Assembly: GCA_022827945.1 (NCBI GenBank)
Contig: JAJEIT010000054.1
Coordinates: 1-35,185, forward strand
Source of the DNA: Dehalococcoidia bacterium
GTDB taxonomy: Bacteria; Chloroflexota; Dehalococcoidia; Tepidiformales; Tepidiformaceae
Direction: 5' to 3'
DNA: 35,185 bases
Position 1 is the first letter of the stretch; every line of letters starts with the position of its first letter. A model generated the notes under the pieces. That model did no database searches, was not told where the DNA came from, and saw nothing but the letters and a program-made list of their open reading frames with translations. A program made the translations under genes and the position numbers. This document shows positions 25,997 through 34,181 of this stretch, piece by piece.

Positions 25997-26647
25997 ATGA
26001 AACTTGCATTCGTCGGCGGGACGGGTCCCGAGGGCCTCGGGCTCGCCATCCGCTTCGCCGCTTCCGGCCACCACGTCGCCATCGGCTCCCGCTCCACCGA
26101 ACGGGGCGAGGAGGGAGCCGCCAAGATCGCCGAGGCCGTTCCCGGCGCCACCGTCAGCGGCGACGAGAACGCCGCCACCGTCGCAGGCGCCGACGTCGTC
26201 TTCCTCACCTTCCCCTACAGCGGCCAGAGCCCGACGCTGGAGGCCATCGGCGAGGCCCTCGACGGCGCCATCGTCTGCGATGTCGTCGCTCCCCTTGAGT
26301 TCGTCCGCGGGAAGGGGGCCGTCGCCCTTGATGTCGATGGCAACAGCGCCGCCGAAGAAGCTGCTGCCGCCCTCCCCAACGCCCGCGTCGTCTCCGCCTT
26401 CCAGAATATGAGCGCCGAGAAGCTCATGGAGCTCGACAAGCCCGTCGAGGCCGACGTCCTCGTCTGCGGCGACGACAAGGAGGCGAAGGCCGTCATCATG
26501 GCCCTCGCCGACGAGATCGACGGCGTCCGCGGCGTCGATGGCGGCGCCCTCAGCAACAGCCGCTACGTCGAGATGCTCACGTCGTTGCTCATCAACCTCA
26601 ACCGCGTCCACAAGACGCAGACCAGCGTCCGCATCGCCGGCGTCTAG
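25997..26647 (+). CDS. npdG: NADPH-dependent F420 reductase
   Basis: 216-aa oxidoreductase that shuttles hydride between NADP(H) and coenzyme F420 (Fno/NpdG family). The NADP site is FVGGTGPEGLGLAIRFA with GSRSTERG, whose Ser-Arg select NADPH. DVVFLTFPYSG, AIVCDVVAPLEF and VVSAFQNMSAEKLMEL are typical of the family. The next gene is F420 ligase cofE, confirming an F420 context. It is the first gene of a unit that probably runs through dut. Confidence 0.92.
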   Translation: MKLAFVGGTGPEGLGLAIRFAASGHHVAIGSRSTERGEEGAAKIAEAVPGATVSGDENAATVAGADVVFLTFPYSGQSPTLEAIGEALDGAIVCDVVAPLEFVRGKGAVALDVDGNSAAEEAAAALPNARVVSAFQNMSAEKLMELDKPVEADVLVCGDDKEAKAVIMALADEIDGVRGVDGGALSNSRYVEMLTSLLINLNRVHKTQTSVRIAGV

Positions 26648-26666
26648 GGAATCGAGGAGGACTGAG

Positions 26667-27416
26667 GTGGCCGTCTCCGTCATCGCCGTCGAGGGCCTTC
26701 CCGAGATCACCGAGGGCGACGACCTCGCCGCGATGATCGTGGAGTCGGCCGCCGCCGGGGAAGAACCCCTCGCCGATGGCGACATCGTCATCGTCACTTC
26801 CAAGATCGTCTCCAAGTCCGAGGGCCGCGCCGTCGATCTCGATACCGTCGAGCCTTCCCCCTTTGCCCGCGACTTCGCCGAGCGCTGGGAGAAGGAGCCA
26901 GGCGTCGTCGAGATGGTCCTGCGCGAGGCGAAGCGCGTAGTCCGGCAGGTCGGCCCCGTCCTCATCACCGAGACGCGTCACGGCTTTGTCTGCGCCAACA
27001 GCGGCGTCGACCAGTCCAGCTCCGGCGCGAAGGGACGCATCGTTCTCCTCCCCGTCGACCCCGACGCAAGCGCCCGTGGCCTGCGGGCCCGCTTCCGTGA
27101 GCTCGGCCACGAAGTCGCCGTCGTCATCTCCGACACCTTCGGCCGGCCCTGGCGCGAGGCCCAGGTCGATGTCGCCATCGGCATCGCCGGGATCAACCCC
27201 GTCATCAGCTACGTGGGCGAGCACGACCCCCACGGCCACGAGTTCCTCGTCCAGGCCGTCTGCCGCGCGGACGAGCTGGCCAGCGCCGGCGAGCTCGTGA
27301 AGGGCAACCTCAGCCGCGTGCCCGTCGCCCTTATCCGCGGGTACCCCTGGGAACCCGACGACACGGCCTCGATGACCGATATCATCCGCGAGGCCGAGCG
27401 CGACCTCTTCCGCTGA
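26667..27416 (+). CDS. cofE: Coenzyme F420-0:L-glutamate ligase
   Basis: Adds glutamate residues to F420-0 with GTP to make F420. The 249-aa protein begins at GTG with GAGGAGG 6 nt upstream. Family motifs are DGDIVIVTSKIVSKSEGR, VCANSGVDQSSSGAKG (here as VCANSGVDQSS), VAVVISDTFGRPWREAQVDVA and IGIAGINPV. It matches the CofE size of about 250 aa with no C-terminal nitroreductase-like FbiB domain as in mycobacteria. The gene starts 19 nt after npdG. Confidence 0.95.
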   Translation: MAVSVIAVEGLPEITEGDDLAAMIVESAAAGEEPLADGDIVIVTSKIVSKSEGRAVDLDTVEPSPFARDFAERWEKEPGVVEMVLREAKRVVRQVGPVLITETRHGFVCANSGVDQSSSGAKGRIVLLPVDPDASARGLRARFRELGHEVAVVISDTFGRPWREAQVDVAIGIAGINPVISYVGEHDPHGHEFLVQAVCRADELASAGELVKGNLSRVPVALIRGYPWEPDDTASMTDIIREAERDLFR

Positions 27417-27424
27417 GGCGAACG

Positions 27425-27856
27425 GTGGAGCAGATTGAGGTCAAGCTGCTGCGCGAAGGGGCGCGGCTGCCGCAGAAGGCCAGCGAGCACGCTTCCGGCT
27501 ACGACCTCCATGCCTGCCTGCCCGACGGCCCCGTCAGGGTCGGGAACCGGCCCGTTCGCATCCCCACGGGACTGGCCATCGCCATCCCGCCCGGCCTCGA
27601 CGCGCAATTCCGCCCCCGTAGCGGGCTCGCCACCCAAGGCGTTATCGGCACCTTCGGGACGCTCGACGCCGACTACCGCGGCGAGGCGTTCGTCACGCTC
27701 TACACGACCGCTGCAGACATCAGCTACGTGGTCGAGCACGGCGACCGCATCGCCCAGCTCGTCGTCACGCGCCTCGCCGCGGTTGAGTTCGCCATCCGCG
27801 ACCATCTCTCGGAAACCGAGCGCGGCGCCGGTGGACACGGCAGCACCGGCCGCTGA
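27425..27856 (+). CDS. dut: dUTP diphosphatase (trimeric dUTPase)
   Basis: Hydrolyses dUTP to dUMP and keeps uracil out of DNA. The 143-aa protein carries the five dUTPase motifs: ASGYDLHA, PRSGLATQGVIGTFG, TLDADYRGE with the catalytic Asp, GDRIAQLVV, and the C-terminal RGAGGHGSTG P-loop-like arm. The GTG at 27425 has GAGG in the end of cofE as SD. The usual Phe of the C-terminal arm (GGFGSTG) is His here. Confidence 0.92.
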   Translation: MEQIEVKLLREGARLPQKASEHASGYDLHACLPDGPVRVGNRPVRIPTGLAIAIPPGLDAQFRPRSGLATQGVIGTFGTLDADYRGEAFVTLYTTAADISYVVEHGDRIAQLVVTRLAAVEFAIRDHLSETERGAGGHGSTGR

Positions 27857-27865
27857 CGCCCGCCG

Positions 27866-27894
27866 TTGGCCATAGGCGGCGTCTGTCCTACCGT
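27866..27894 (+). promoter_or_regulatory. Candidate rplS promoter (TTGGCC-17-TACCGT)
   Basis: -35 TTGGCC (27866-27871) and -10 TACCGT (27889-27894) with a 17-bp spacer, upstream of the ATG at 27927. The -10 is weak (3 of 6). Confidence 0.4.
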
Positions 27895-27926
27895 ATGCCT
27901 TCACGCCTTCCGAGACGGACGCCGCC

Positions 27927-28271
27927 ATGTCGTACGAACTTGATGCCCTGACCGACGCCACGCCTCGCGACGACCTGCCCGACTTCGGTAGCGGCGACAC
28001 CGTGCGCGTCCACGCGAAGGTCGTCGAGGGCAACAAGGAGCGCATCCAGGTCTTCGCCGGCGTCGTCATCCGCAAGCGGCGCAAGGGCATGGCCTCGAAC
28101 TTCACCGTCCGCAAGATCGCCAGCGGTGTCGGCGTCGAGCGCACCTTCCCCCTCTACAGCCCCCGCCTCGACAAGATCGAGGTCGTGCGTCGCGGCAAGG
28201 TCCGCCGCAAGAACCTCTCCTACCTCCGCGGCCTCACCGGCCGAGCGGCCCGCATCAAGGAACGCCGCTAG
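27927..28271 (+). CDS. rplS: Ribosomal protein L19
   Basis: 114-aa protein at the 30S-50S interface. Typical parts are [52 protein letters not shown] and [19 protein letters not shown]. The N-terminus has a slightly longer acidic start than E. coli L19. SD is weak (GAGACGGA). It converges on fakA, 7 nt apart. Confidence 0.97.
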   Translation: MSYELDALTDATPRDDLPDFGSGDTVRVHAKVVEGNKERIQVFAGVVIRKRRKGMASNFTVRKIASGVGVERTFPLYSPRLDKIEVVRRGKVRRKNLSYLRGLTGRAARIKERR

Positions 28272-28278
28272 CGTTCCC

Positions 28279-29874
28279 TCAGGCCTCCACCGCTGCCACC
28301 AGCTCGTAGAGCGGCTGACCGCCCATCACCACCTCCACCTCGATGTCTTCGAACGCGGCCTCGATGCGCTCCGCCAGATCGTCGTGCGAGCCTTCGAACT
28401 CGTCCCCCACGTAGACCGTCACGATGGCGGCTTCCTCCGCCTCCGCCTCCGCCAGCCCCGCCAGCAGCCCCTCCACCGGGTCGTCCGTCGCCCCGATGAG
28501 CGTCCCGTCGACGAGCGTGATCGCCTCCCCTTCCCGCACGTCCACCCCGTCGGCGGTGCGATCGGCCGCCGCGCGCGTCACCTCGACCGAGCGCGTTGCC
28601 TCGAGCGCCTCCGCCAGTGCCTCCGTGTTCTCCTCCGCCGTCGAGAGCGCATTGAAGGCGATGGCCGCCGCCGCCCCCTGCGCCAGCGAGATCGAGGGCG
28701 CCACGTGCAGGTTGCAGCGCGCCAGTTCGACCGCCTGCTCGGCTGCCGGGATCGCGTTCTTGTGGTTCGGGAGCACGATTACGTCGGGTGGTCCGAGCGC
28801 GTCTGCCGCCTGTGCGATGTCGCCCGCCGCCGGCTTCACGATCGCCTCGAGCCGGTGGATGCTTGCGCCCAGGCTCCGGAACACCTCGTCGAAGCCGGCG
28901 CTGCTGCTGAGCGCCAGCAGTCCCACCTTCAGCCCCTCGCCGCTCCCTTCCTCCCGGAAGCGCGCATGCTGGGCGCTCATGTCCTCGAACTTGGGGCGTG
29001 TCAGCTCCCCGAACGTCCCCGCCTCTTCCAGCAGCCGCTCCGGCTCGTTCGTGTGCACGTGGACGCGCAGCGCCTGCTCGTCCCCGACAATGACGACCGA
29101 CCCGTACCCCTCGCCCTCGGTGTGTCGCCGCAGCCCCTCCACGTCCACCTCCCGCTCGCCCGACACCAGCACGAACTCCGTGCAGTACCCGAACCCGTCG
29201 TCGATGTGCCCCGGCAGCATCGCGAGCGGCTTGTCCGGAATCGCGACCGGCGGCGGGAGCTCGCCCCGCAGTGCCGCCACCAGTCCCCGCAGCACGACGC
29301 AGACGCCCTCCCCGCCCGCGTCCGTGACCCCCGCTTCCCGCAGCACCGGGAGCTGGTCAATCGTCTCCGCCTCCGCCCGCTCTGCCTCCGCCAGCGCCCC
29401 TTCGAGTGTGGCCAGCACCCCCTCCCCCGAGCGCTCCTCCGCCCCACCCGCCGCCGCCCGCAGCACCGTTAGCATCGTGCCTTCGACCGGCTCCGAGACG
29501 GCCGTGTAGGCCGCCGCCGCCGCCGCCCGCAGCCCCTCCGCGAGCACGTCCCCGCCCAGTTCCTCGACCTCCCCGACGCCCTTCGCCAGCCCCAGCAGCG
29601 ACTGCGACAGGATCACGCCTGAGTTCCCCCGCCCCCCGTAGAGCGCCCCCCGCGCGAACGTCGCCAGCACCTGCCCCGCCGCCAGCGGCTCCTCCAGCGC
29701 AAGCATGTGGTCGCACGCCTCGCGCAGGGTTGCGGCCATGTTCGAACCCGTGTCGCCGTCCGGAACGGGGTAAACATTGATGGCGTCGACCGCCTTCGCC
29801 GACTCCGTCAGGTAGTCCGACGCCGACGTGATCGCGGCTCGCAGTTCCGCTCCGCTCAGGGTCTCGCCGCTCAT
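28279..29874 (-). CDS. fakA: DAK2-domain fatty acid kinase FakA-like protein
   Basis: 531-aa protein that phosphorylates fatty acids bound to a DegV/FakB carrier, feeding them into phospholipids. The N-terminal DAK2 kinase domain has INVYPVPDGDTGSNM with the metal-binding Asp residues and ARGALYGGRGNSGVILSQ. A central part with FGYCTEFVLVSG and the C-terminal FakA domain (VIVLPNHKNA) follow. A DegV/FakB gene is 1 kb away at 30901, supporting the pairing. The start ATG 29874 has GGGAGAAGG upstream; the longer open frame is antisense to rpmB. It diverges from rpmB over a palindrome. Confidence 0.9.
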   Translation of the reverse strand: MSGETLSGAELRAAITSASDYLTESAKAVDAINVYPVPDGDTGSNMAATLREACDHMLALEEPLAAGQVLATFARGALYGGRGNSGVILSQSLLGLAKGVGEVEELGGDVLAEGLRAAAAAAYTAVSEPVEGTMLTVLRAAAGGAEERSGEGVLATLEGALAEAERAEAETIDQLPVLREAGVTDAGGEGVCVVLRGLVAALRGELPPPVAIPDKPLAMLPGHIDDGFGYCTEFVLVSGEREVDVEGLRRHTEGEGYGSVVIVGDEQALRVHVHTNEPERLLEEAGTFGELTRPKFEDMSAQHARFREEGSGEGLKVGLLALSSSAGFDEVFRSLGASIHRLEAIVKPAAGDIAQAADALGPPDVIVLPNHKNAIPAAEQAVELARCNLHVAPSISLAQGAAAAIAFNALSTAEENTEALAEALEATRSVEVTRAAADRTADGVDVREGEAITLVDGTLIGATDDPVEGLLAGLAEAEAEEAAIVTVYVGDEFEGSHDDLAERIEAAFEDIEVEVVMGGQPLYELVAAVEA

Positions 29875-29909
29875 GCCTTCTCCCTCATGGGTATTGGATG
29901 GCTGGTAGC

Positions 29910-29935
29910 GGGAACCGGTGCTAGCATCGGTTCCC
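29910..29935. promoter_or_regulatory. 26-bp near-perfect palindrome on an extended -10 between fakA and rpmB
   Basis: GGGAACCG at 29910-29917 and CGGTTCCC at 29928-29935 frame a symmetric GTGCTAGCAT core. Twelve of 13 base pairs are exact and the one exception (29918/29927) is G-T. The core contains TGCTAGCAT (29919-29927), an extended -10 pointing to rpmB. The position suits an operator controlling rpmB, fakA or both; a leader hairpin is the alternative. No regulator is encoded nearby. Confidence 0.6.
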
Positions 29936-29958
29936 AGCCTTCCAGGGGAGTGACTTCC

Positions 29959-30171
29959 ATGGCCAGCGGCGCCTGCGACGTTTGCGGAAAGACGACGACC
30001 TTCGGTCGCCACATCCGCCACCGCCACGGTGGACGCTGGGAGCGCAAGGCGCCCTCCAAGCCCCGCCAGCTTCGCCCCAACGTGAACAAGCAGCGGGTCT
30101 TCATCGATGGCTCCTGGAAGCGCCTGAACATCTGCACTCGCTGCCTCCGCACGCTCTCCAAGAGCGCCTAG
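29959..30171 (+). CDS. rpmB: Ribosomal protein L28 (zinc-binding form)
   Basis: 70-aa large-subunit protein with two CxxC pairs, Cys6/Cys9 in CDVCGKT and Cys59/Cys62 in CTRC, the zinc-containing form. RHIRHRHGGRWERKAP and PNVNKQRVFIDGSW follow the L28 pattern. ATG 29959 has GGAG 8 nt upstream; the frame open further upstream is shadow of fakA. The TAG stop overlaps the stop of the convergent rpe in a CTAG. The fakA-rpmB divergence is also seen in Firmicutes (rpmB-yloU-yloV). Confidence 0.97.
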   Translation: MASGACDVCGKTTTFGRHIRHRHGGRWERKAPSKPRQLRPNVNKQRVFIDGSWKRLNICTRCLRTLSKSA

Positions 30172-30836
30172 CTCCCGGCGGCCAGCGCCGCCCGCAGCGA
30201 CGCAAGGTTCTCCGCCACGCTCGACCGATCGTTGTAGACGCTGCTCCCGCAGACGAGCACATCCGCGCCCGCTCCCGCACAGGTCGCCACGTTTTCGACC
30301 TTCACGCCGCCGTCGACCTCGATCCGCGCGCCGTGACCTCCCTCGTCCAGCATCGCTCGCAATCGCGCCACCTTCTCAAGCTGCGAGGGGATCAACGTCT
30401 GACCGCCCCAGCCGGGGTTGATGGTCATCACCATCACCTGGTTCGCCTCCGGCAGGGACTCCTCGACCGCCGCCAGCGGCGTGCCGGGGTTCAGGCAGAC
30501 CCCCGCCTCCGCACCACCCTTGCGGATCAGGTCGAGCACGCGGTTGATGTGGTCGGTGGCTTCGATGTGGACGTTCACCGTCGCCGCTGCCTCCGTGTAG
30601 AACCCGACCTGCCGCTCCGGTTCCGCCACCATCAGGTGGATGTCGAAGGGGAGGGATGTCGCCTTCCGCAACGCCTCGACCAGCGCGTGGCCGAAGGTGA
30701 TGTTGGGCACGAAACGCCCGTCCATCACGTCCAGGTGGAGCAGGTCCGCCCCGCCTTCCTCCGCCGCCCGCACTTCGTCCGCGAGCCGCCCGAAGTCCGC
30801 GGTCAGGATCGAGGGGGCAAGTTGCACGCTGCGCAT
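30168..30836 (-). CDS. rpe: Ribulose-phosphate 3-epimerase
   Basis: Interconverts ribulose-5-P and xylulose-5-P in the pentose phosphate and Calvin routes. The 222-aa TIM barrel has LAPSILTADFGRL, LLHLDVMDGRFVPNITFG (metal His and Asp), FDIHLMV, MTINPGWGGQ and IEVDGGV, which are the family's active-site blocks. TACAAT (5 of 6) ends 6 nt before the ATG without an SD, so a leaderless message is likely. It overlaps the rpmB stop by CTAG. Confidence 0.96.
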   Translation of the reverse strand: MRSVQLAPSILTADFGRLADEVRAAEEGGADLLHLDVMDGRFVPNITFGHALVEALRKATSLPFDIHLMVAEPERQVGFYTEAAATVNVHIEATDHINRVLDLIRKGGAEAGVCLNPGTPLAAVEESLPEANQVMVMTINPGWGGQTLIPSQLEKVARLRAMLDEGGHGARIEVDGGVKVENVATCAGAGADVLVCGSSVYNDRSSVAENLASLRAALAAGS

Positions 30837-30842
30837 GGCCGG

Positions 30843-30848
30843 ATTGTA
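30843..30848 (-). promoter_or_regulatory. Leaderless-type -10 (TACAAT) for rpe
   Basis: TACAAT on the minus strand ends 6 nt before ATG 30836. It is among the best matches to consensus in this class. Confidence 0.55.
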
Positions 30849-30869
30849 TGCGCTCGGCAGCGCCCGCCG

Positions 30870-30875
30870 TATAAT
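30870..30875 (+). promoter_or_regulatory. Consensus -10 TATAAT for the degV-recG unit
   Basis: TATAAT is a perfect hexamer. Transcription near 30882 gives a 19-nt leader holding AGGGGG (30886-30891), 9 nt before ATG 30901. No good -35 is seen. Confidence 0.6.
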
Positions 30876-30900
30876 TCACGTGCGTAGGGGGTTGATCCTT

Positions 30901-31743
30901 ATGGCTGTACAGGTCGTCACCGATTCCACCAGCGATATCAGCCCCCCGGAAGCCGAGGATCTCGGCGTCAGGGTCGTCCCCGCCCTAGTGGCGTTCGGCG
31001 ACGATGTCTACCGCGATCGTGTCGACATCACCCCCTCCGAGTTCTACGAGCGCCTGACAACCGCGCGCGAGTTCCCCAAGACGAGCCAGCCGAGCGTCGA
31101 GGCCTTCGCAACGGTCTATCGGGAGGTCGCCGCGGAGGGGAACGACATCGCCTCCATCCACGTCTCCTCCAAGCTCTCCGGCACGCTCAACTCTGCGTCC
31201 ATCGCCAGCGAAACGAGTGAGCTGGAGACGCGCATCGAGCTCCTGGACTCCTATACCGCCGGCGTCGGCCTGCGCGCCGTCGTCGAGGCTGCGGCGGAGC
31301 GCGCCCGCGAAGGCGCGCCGCTCGAGGAAGTGACCGCCGCCGCCCGTAGCGTGATGGACCGCGCCCATGTCGTCGTCACGCTCGACACTCTCGAGTACTT
31401 GCAGAAAGGCGGCCGAATTGGTCGCGCCGGCGCTTTCGTCGGCACCGCCCTTCGCATCAAGCCGCTCATCCACATCGATGGCGGCGAGGTCGCCCCATTC
31501 GACCGCGTCCGCACCCGCTCGAAGGCGGTGAAGCGCCTCGAGGAGGTCACGCTGGAGGACAAGACCCTCGAGCGGCTCTTCGTCATCTACTCCACCGGCG
31601 ACGCTCCCGCCAGGCAGCTCGTGGAGCACGTGACGCCGCAGCTTCCGCACACGCGCATCGACGTCATCCAGACCGGGCCCACCGTCGGCGCCTACCTCGG
31701 TCCGAACGCCCTCGGCATCTGCACGGTGCGCCGGAGCCCGTAG
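30901..31743 (+). CDS. DegV/FakB family fatty-acid-binding protein
   Basis: 280-aa carrier that binds a fatty acid and presents the carboxylate to the FakA kinase. The N-terminal VTDSTSDISPPEAE and the middle SIHVSSKLSGTLNSASIA (Ser-rich fatty acid headgroup site) are family hallmarks, followed by YLQKGGRIGRAGAFVG and the C-terminal TGPTVGAYLGPNALGI. FakA is encoded nearby on the opposite strand. recG starts 2 nt after the stop. It is the likely FakB of this organism, but other copies may exist elsewhere. Confidence 0.92.
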   Translation: MAVQVVTDSTSDISPPEAEDLGVRVVPALVAFGDDVYRDRVDITPSEFYERLTTAREFPKTSQPSVEAFATVYREVAAEGNDIASIHVSSKLSGTLNSASIASETSELETRIELLDSYTAGVGLRAVVEAAAERAREGAPLEEVTAAARSVMDRAHVVVTLDTLEYLQKGGRIGRAGAFVGTALRIKPLIHIDGGEVAPFDRVRTRSKAVKRLEEVTLEDKTLERLFVIYSTGDAPARQLVEHVTPQLPHTRIDVIQTGPTVGAYLGPNALGICTVRRSP

Positions 31744-31745
31744 GG

Positions 31746-34178
31746 TTGGCCGCCACCCCTTCTCCACCCTCCCCCGCGAGCGAGCTTTCCCGTCTCCGGG
31801 CCGTCTTTGAACGCGAGCTTGAGCAGGGCGCCGCGAACAGCGAGATTACCGGTGGCCTCGACACGCTCCTCATTCGCATGGTCGAGGAAGGCGTTATCGC
31901 CCGCGGCCATCCCCTCCACGAGCGCATCCGCGGCCTCCAGCGAGGCGGCGGCTACCGCGGCCTGACCGAGGAGGGACGCCGCAAGTGGCTGGAACGCGCC
32001 ATCCCCGCCGCCGGCCCTGACGCTGGCGGTGATGTCCCTGCGCGTTCCACGAGCGATCGCAAGCGTCCCCTCGCGCCCGACGACCCCGTAACCCGCCTGC
32101 CCGGCATCGGCAAGAGCGCCGCCGAGCGCTTCGAAAAGCTCGGCGTGACGACCGCCGGCGATGCCGCCCTCTTCTTTCCCCGCCGCTTCCGCGACTTCAC
32201 CGATGTCCGCCGCATCGCTGACCTCGAGCCAGACGGCCTCCCCAAGACGGTGGTGGGCACGATCCTCAAGTCCGGCCAGCTCCGCTACGGCAGGCGCGTC
32301 CGCGGCAGCGAGGCCGTCATCACCGACGGCTCCGGCTCCCTCCGGCTCGTCTGGTTCAACATGCCCTGGGTGCATCGCGGGTTGAAGGAGGGCGAGGAGT
32401 TCGCCGTCTCCGGAACCGTCACCGTCTACCGGGGACGCTTGCAGATGGCGAACCCGCCCGAGTACGAGCCCTTCGACTCCAACCTGATGCGCCCCGGCCG
32501 CCTCCTGCCCATCTACCCCGGCACGCAGGGACTCGGTCAGCGCACCATCCGCCGCGCCGTCGGCCACGCCGTCGAACAGCTCGCCGACCGCCTCCCCGAC
32601 CCCTTCCCCGCCTGGCTCGCGCAGGAAGAAGGCCTTGAGTCCTTCGGGGAGTGCGTCAGCGTCTACCACACCCCGGAGACGCTGCGTGACGCCGAAAGCA
32701 CCCGCCAGCGCCTCGCCCTGGGCGAGTTCCTCGCCATCCAGGTGGCCGTGCTCCAGCGCCGCGCCGCCTGGCAGCACGATCAGCACGCCCCCGAGCTCGA
32801 CTTTGCCGCCCATCTCGACGGCTACCTCGACTCGCTCCCCTTCCGCCTCACCATCCCCCAGCGCCGCGCCCTCGACGAGATCCTCGCCGACGTCGCGAAT
32901 CCGGCGCCCATGCTGCGTCTGCTCCAGGGCGACGTCGGCAGCGGCAAGACCGTCGTCGCCTTCGCCGCCATGCTCGCGGCCGTCGCCGCCGGCAAGCAGG
33001 CGGCGCTCATGGCCCCGACCGAGATCCTCGCCGAGCAGCACTACCGCTCCCTCACCACCCTGCTCGGCGGTGGCGAGTCCGCCTTCGAGGGGATGTTCGC
33101 GCCCGACTGGCTCGACCAGCGTCCGCTGCGTGCCGCCCTCTTGACCGGCTCCCGCACCGCCGCCGAGAAGAAGCGGGTTCGCGATGCTGCCGCGCACGGC
33201 GGCGCCGACATCGTGATCGGCACCCACGCAATCATCGAGGAGGCCGTCGAGCTGCCCCGGCTCGCCCTCGCCGTCGTCGATGAGCAGCACCGCTTCGGCG
33301 TCGACCAGCGCGCGCGCCTGCGCCAGAAGGGCGCGAATCCCCACCTCCTCGTCATGACCGCCACTCCCATCCCCCGCACCCTCGCCCTCACCGCCTACGG
33401 CGACCTCGAGGTCTCGACCATCGACGAGCTCCCTCCGGGGCGTCTTCCGGTGCAGACATCGTGGGTGAAACCTGATGTCCGCGAATTAGCCTATGAATTC
33501 CTCCGCGAGCGCCTCGAGGCGAACGAGCAGGCGTTCGTCATCTGCCCCCTGGTCGACGAATCCGAGGTGCTCGACGTGCGTTCCGCCGAGGAGGAGTTCG
33601 AGCGCCTGCGGAGCGGTCCCCTCGCCGCCTACCGGCTGGACTTGCTCCACGGGCGCATGTCGGGCCGCCAGAAGGACGAGGTCATGGGCCGCTTCGGGTC
33701 CGGCGAGACGGACGTGCTCGTCTCGACCAGCGTCGTCGAGGTCGGCATCGACGCGCCCAACGCCACCACCATCGTCATCGAGGGCGCCGAGCGCTTCGGC
33801 CTCAGCCAGCTCCACCAGTTTCGCGGTCGCGTCGGGCGTTCCGACCGCCAGGGCTACTGCCTCCTCTTCAGCACCGACGAAGACCCCAACCCGGACGCGC
33901 AGAACCGCCTCCGCGCCATGGAGCGCACGACCGACGGCTTCGAGCTCGCCGAGGTCGACCTCGAGATGCGCGGGGAGGGCGAGGCCTGGGGCATGGCCCA
34001 GAGTGGCGGCAACGGCATGCTCCGCGTTGCCCGCGTCACGGACCGCGACCTGCTGACGGACGCGCGCGAGATGGCCCGCCGCGTCCTCGCCCGCGACTCG
34101 CTCCTGCAGAAGCCCGAGCACCGCGGCGTCGCCATGAACGCCAGGCCTTTCCTCGAGACGGCCACCGAGGCCAACTGA
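31746..34178 (+). CDS. recG: ATP-dependent DNA helicase RecG
   Basis: Branch-migration helicase for stalled forks and recombination intermediates. The 810-aa protein starts at TTG, with GGAG 9 nt upstream inside degV. About 115 residues precede the usual wedge start VTRLPGIGKSAAERF, longer than E. coli RecG (693 aa). The helicase core has QGDVGSGKT (Walker A), the DEQH box in VVDEQHRFGV, VMTATPIPRTLALT, and motif VI HQFRGRVGRSDRQG. The C-terminal extension has GEGEAWGMAQSGG. Co-transcription with degV is very likely. Confidence 0.97.
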   Translation: MAATPSPPSPASELSRLRAVFERELEQGAANSEITGGLDTLLIRMVEEGVIARGHPLHERIRGLQRGGGYRGLTEEGRRKWLERAIPAAGPDAGGDVPARSTSDRKRPLAPDDPVTRLPGIGKSAAERFEKLGVTTAGDAALFFPRRFRDFTDVRRIADLEPDGLPKTVVGTILKSGQLRYGRRVRGSEAVITDGSGSLRLVWFNMPWVHRGLKEGEEFAVSGTVTVYRGRLQMANPPEYEPFDSNLMRPGRLLPIYPGTQGLGQRTIRRAVGHAVEQLADRLPDPFPAWLAQEEGLESFGECVSVYHTPETLRDAESTRQRLALGEFLAIQVAVLQRRAAWQHDQHAPELDFAAHLDGYLDSLPFRLTIPQRRALDEILADVANPAPMLRLLQGDVGSGKTVVAFAAMLAAVAAGKQAALMAPTEILAEQHYRSLTTLLGGGESAFEGMFAPDWLDQRPLRAALLTGSRTAAEKKRVRDAAAHGGADIVIGTHAIIEEAVELPRLALAVVDEQHRFGVDQRARLRQKGANPHLLVMTATPIPRTLALTAYGDLEVSTIDELPPGRLPVQTSWVKPDVRELAYEFLRERLEANEQAFVICPLVDESEVLDVRSAEEEFERLRSGPLAAYRLDLLHGRMSGRQKDEVMGRFGSGETDVLVSTSVVEVGIDAPNATTIVIEGAERFGLSQLHQFRGRVGRSDRQGYCLLFSTDEDPNPDAQNRLRAMERTTDGFELAEVDLEMRGEGEAWGMAQSGGNGMLRVARVTDRDLLTDAREMARRVLARDSLLQKPEHRGVAMNARPFLETATEAN

Positions 34179-34181
34179 CCG

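Noticed and set aside
29910..29935. Rho-independent terminator or LexA box at the fakA-rpmB palindrome
   Set aside because: It lies before both genes, has no T-run, and its half-sites do not match the LexA or FapR consensus sequences I know.
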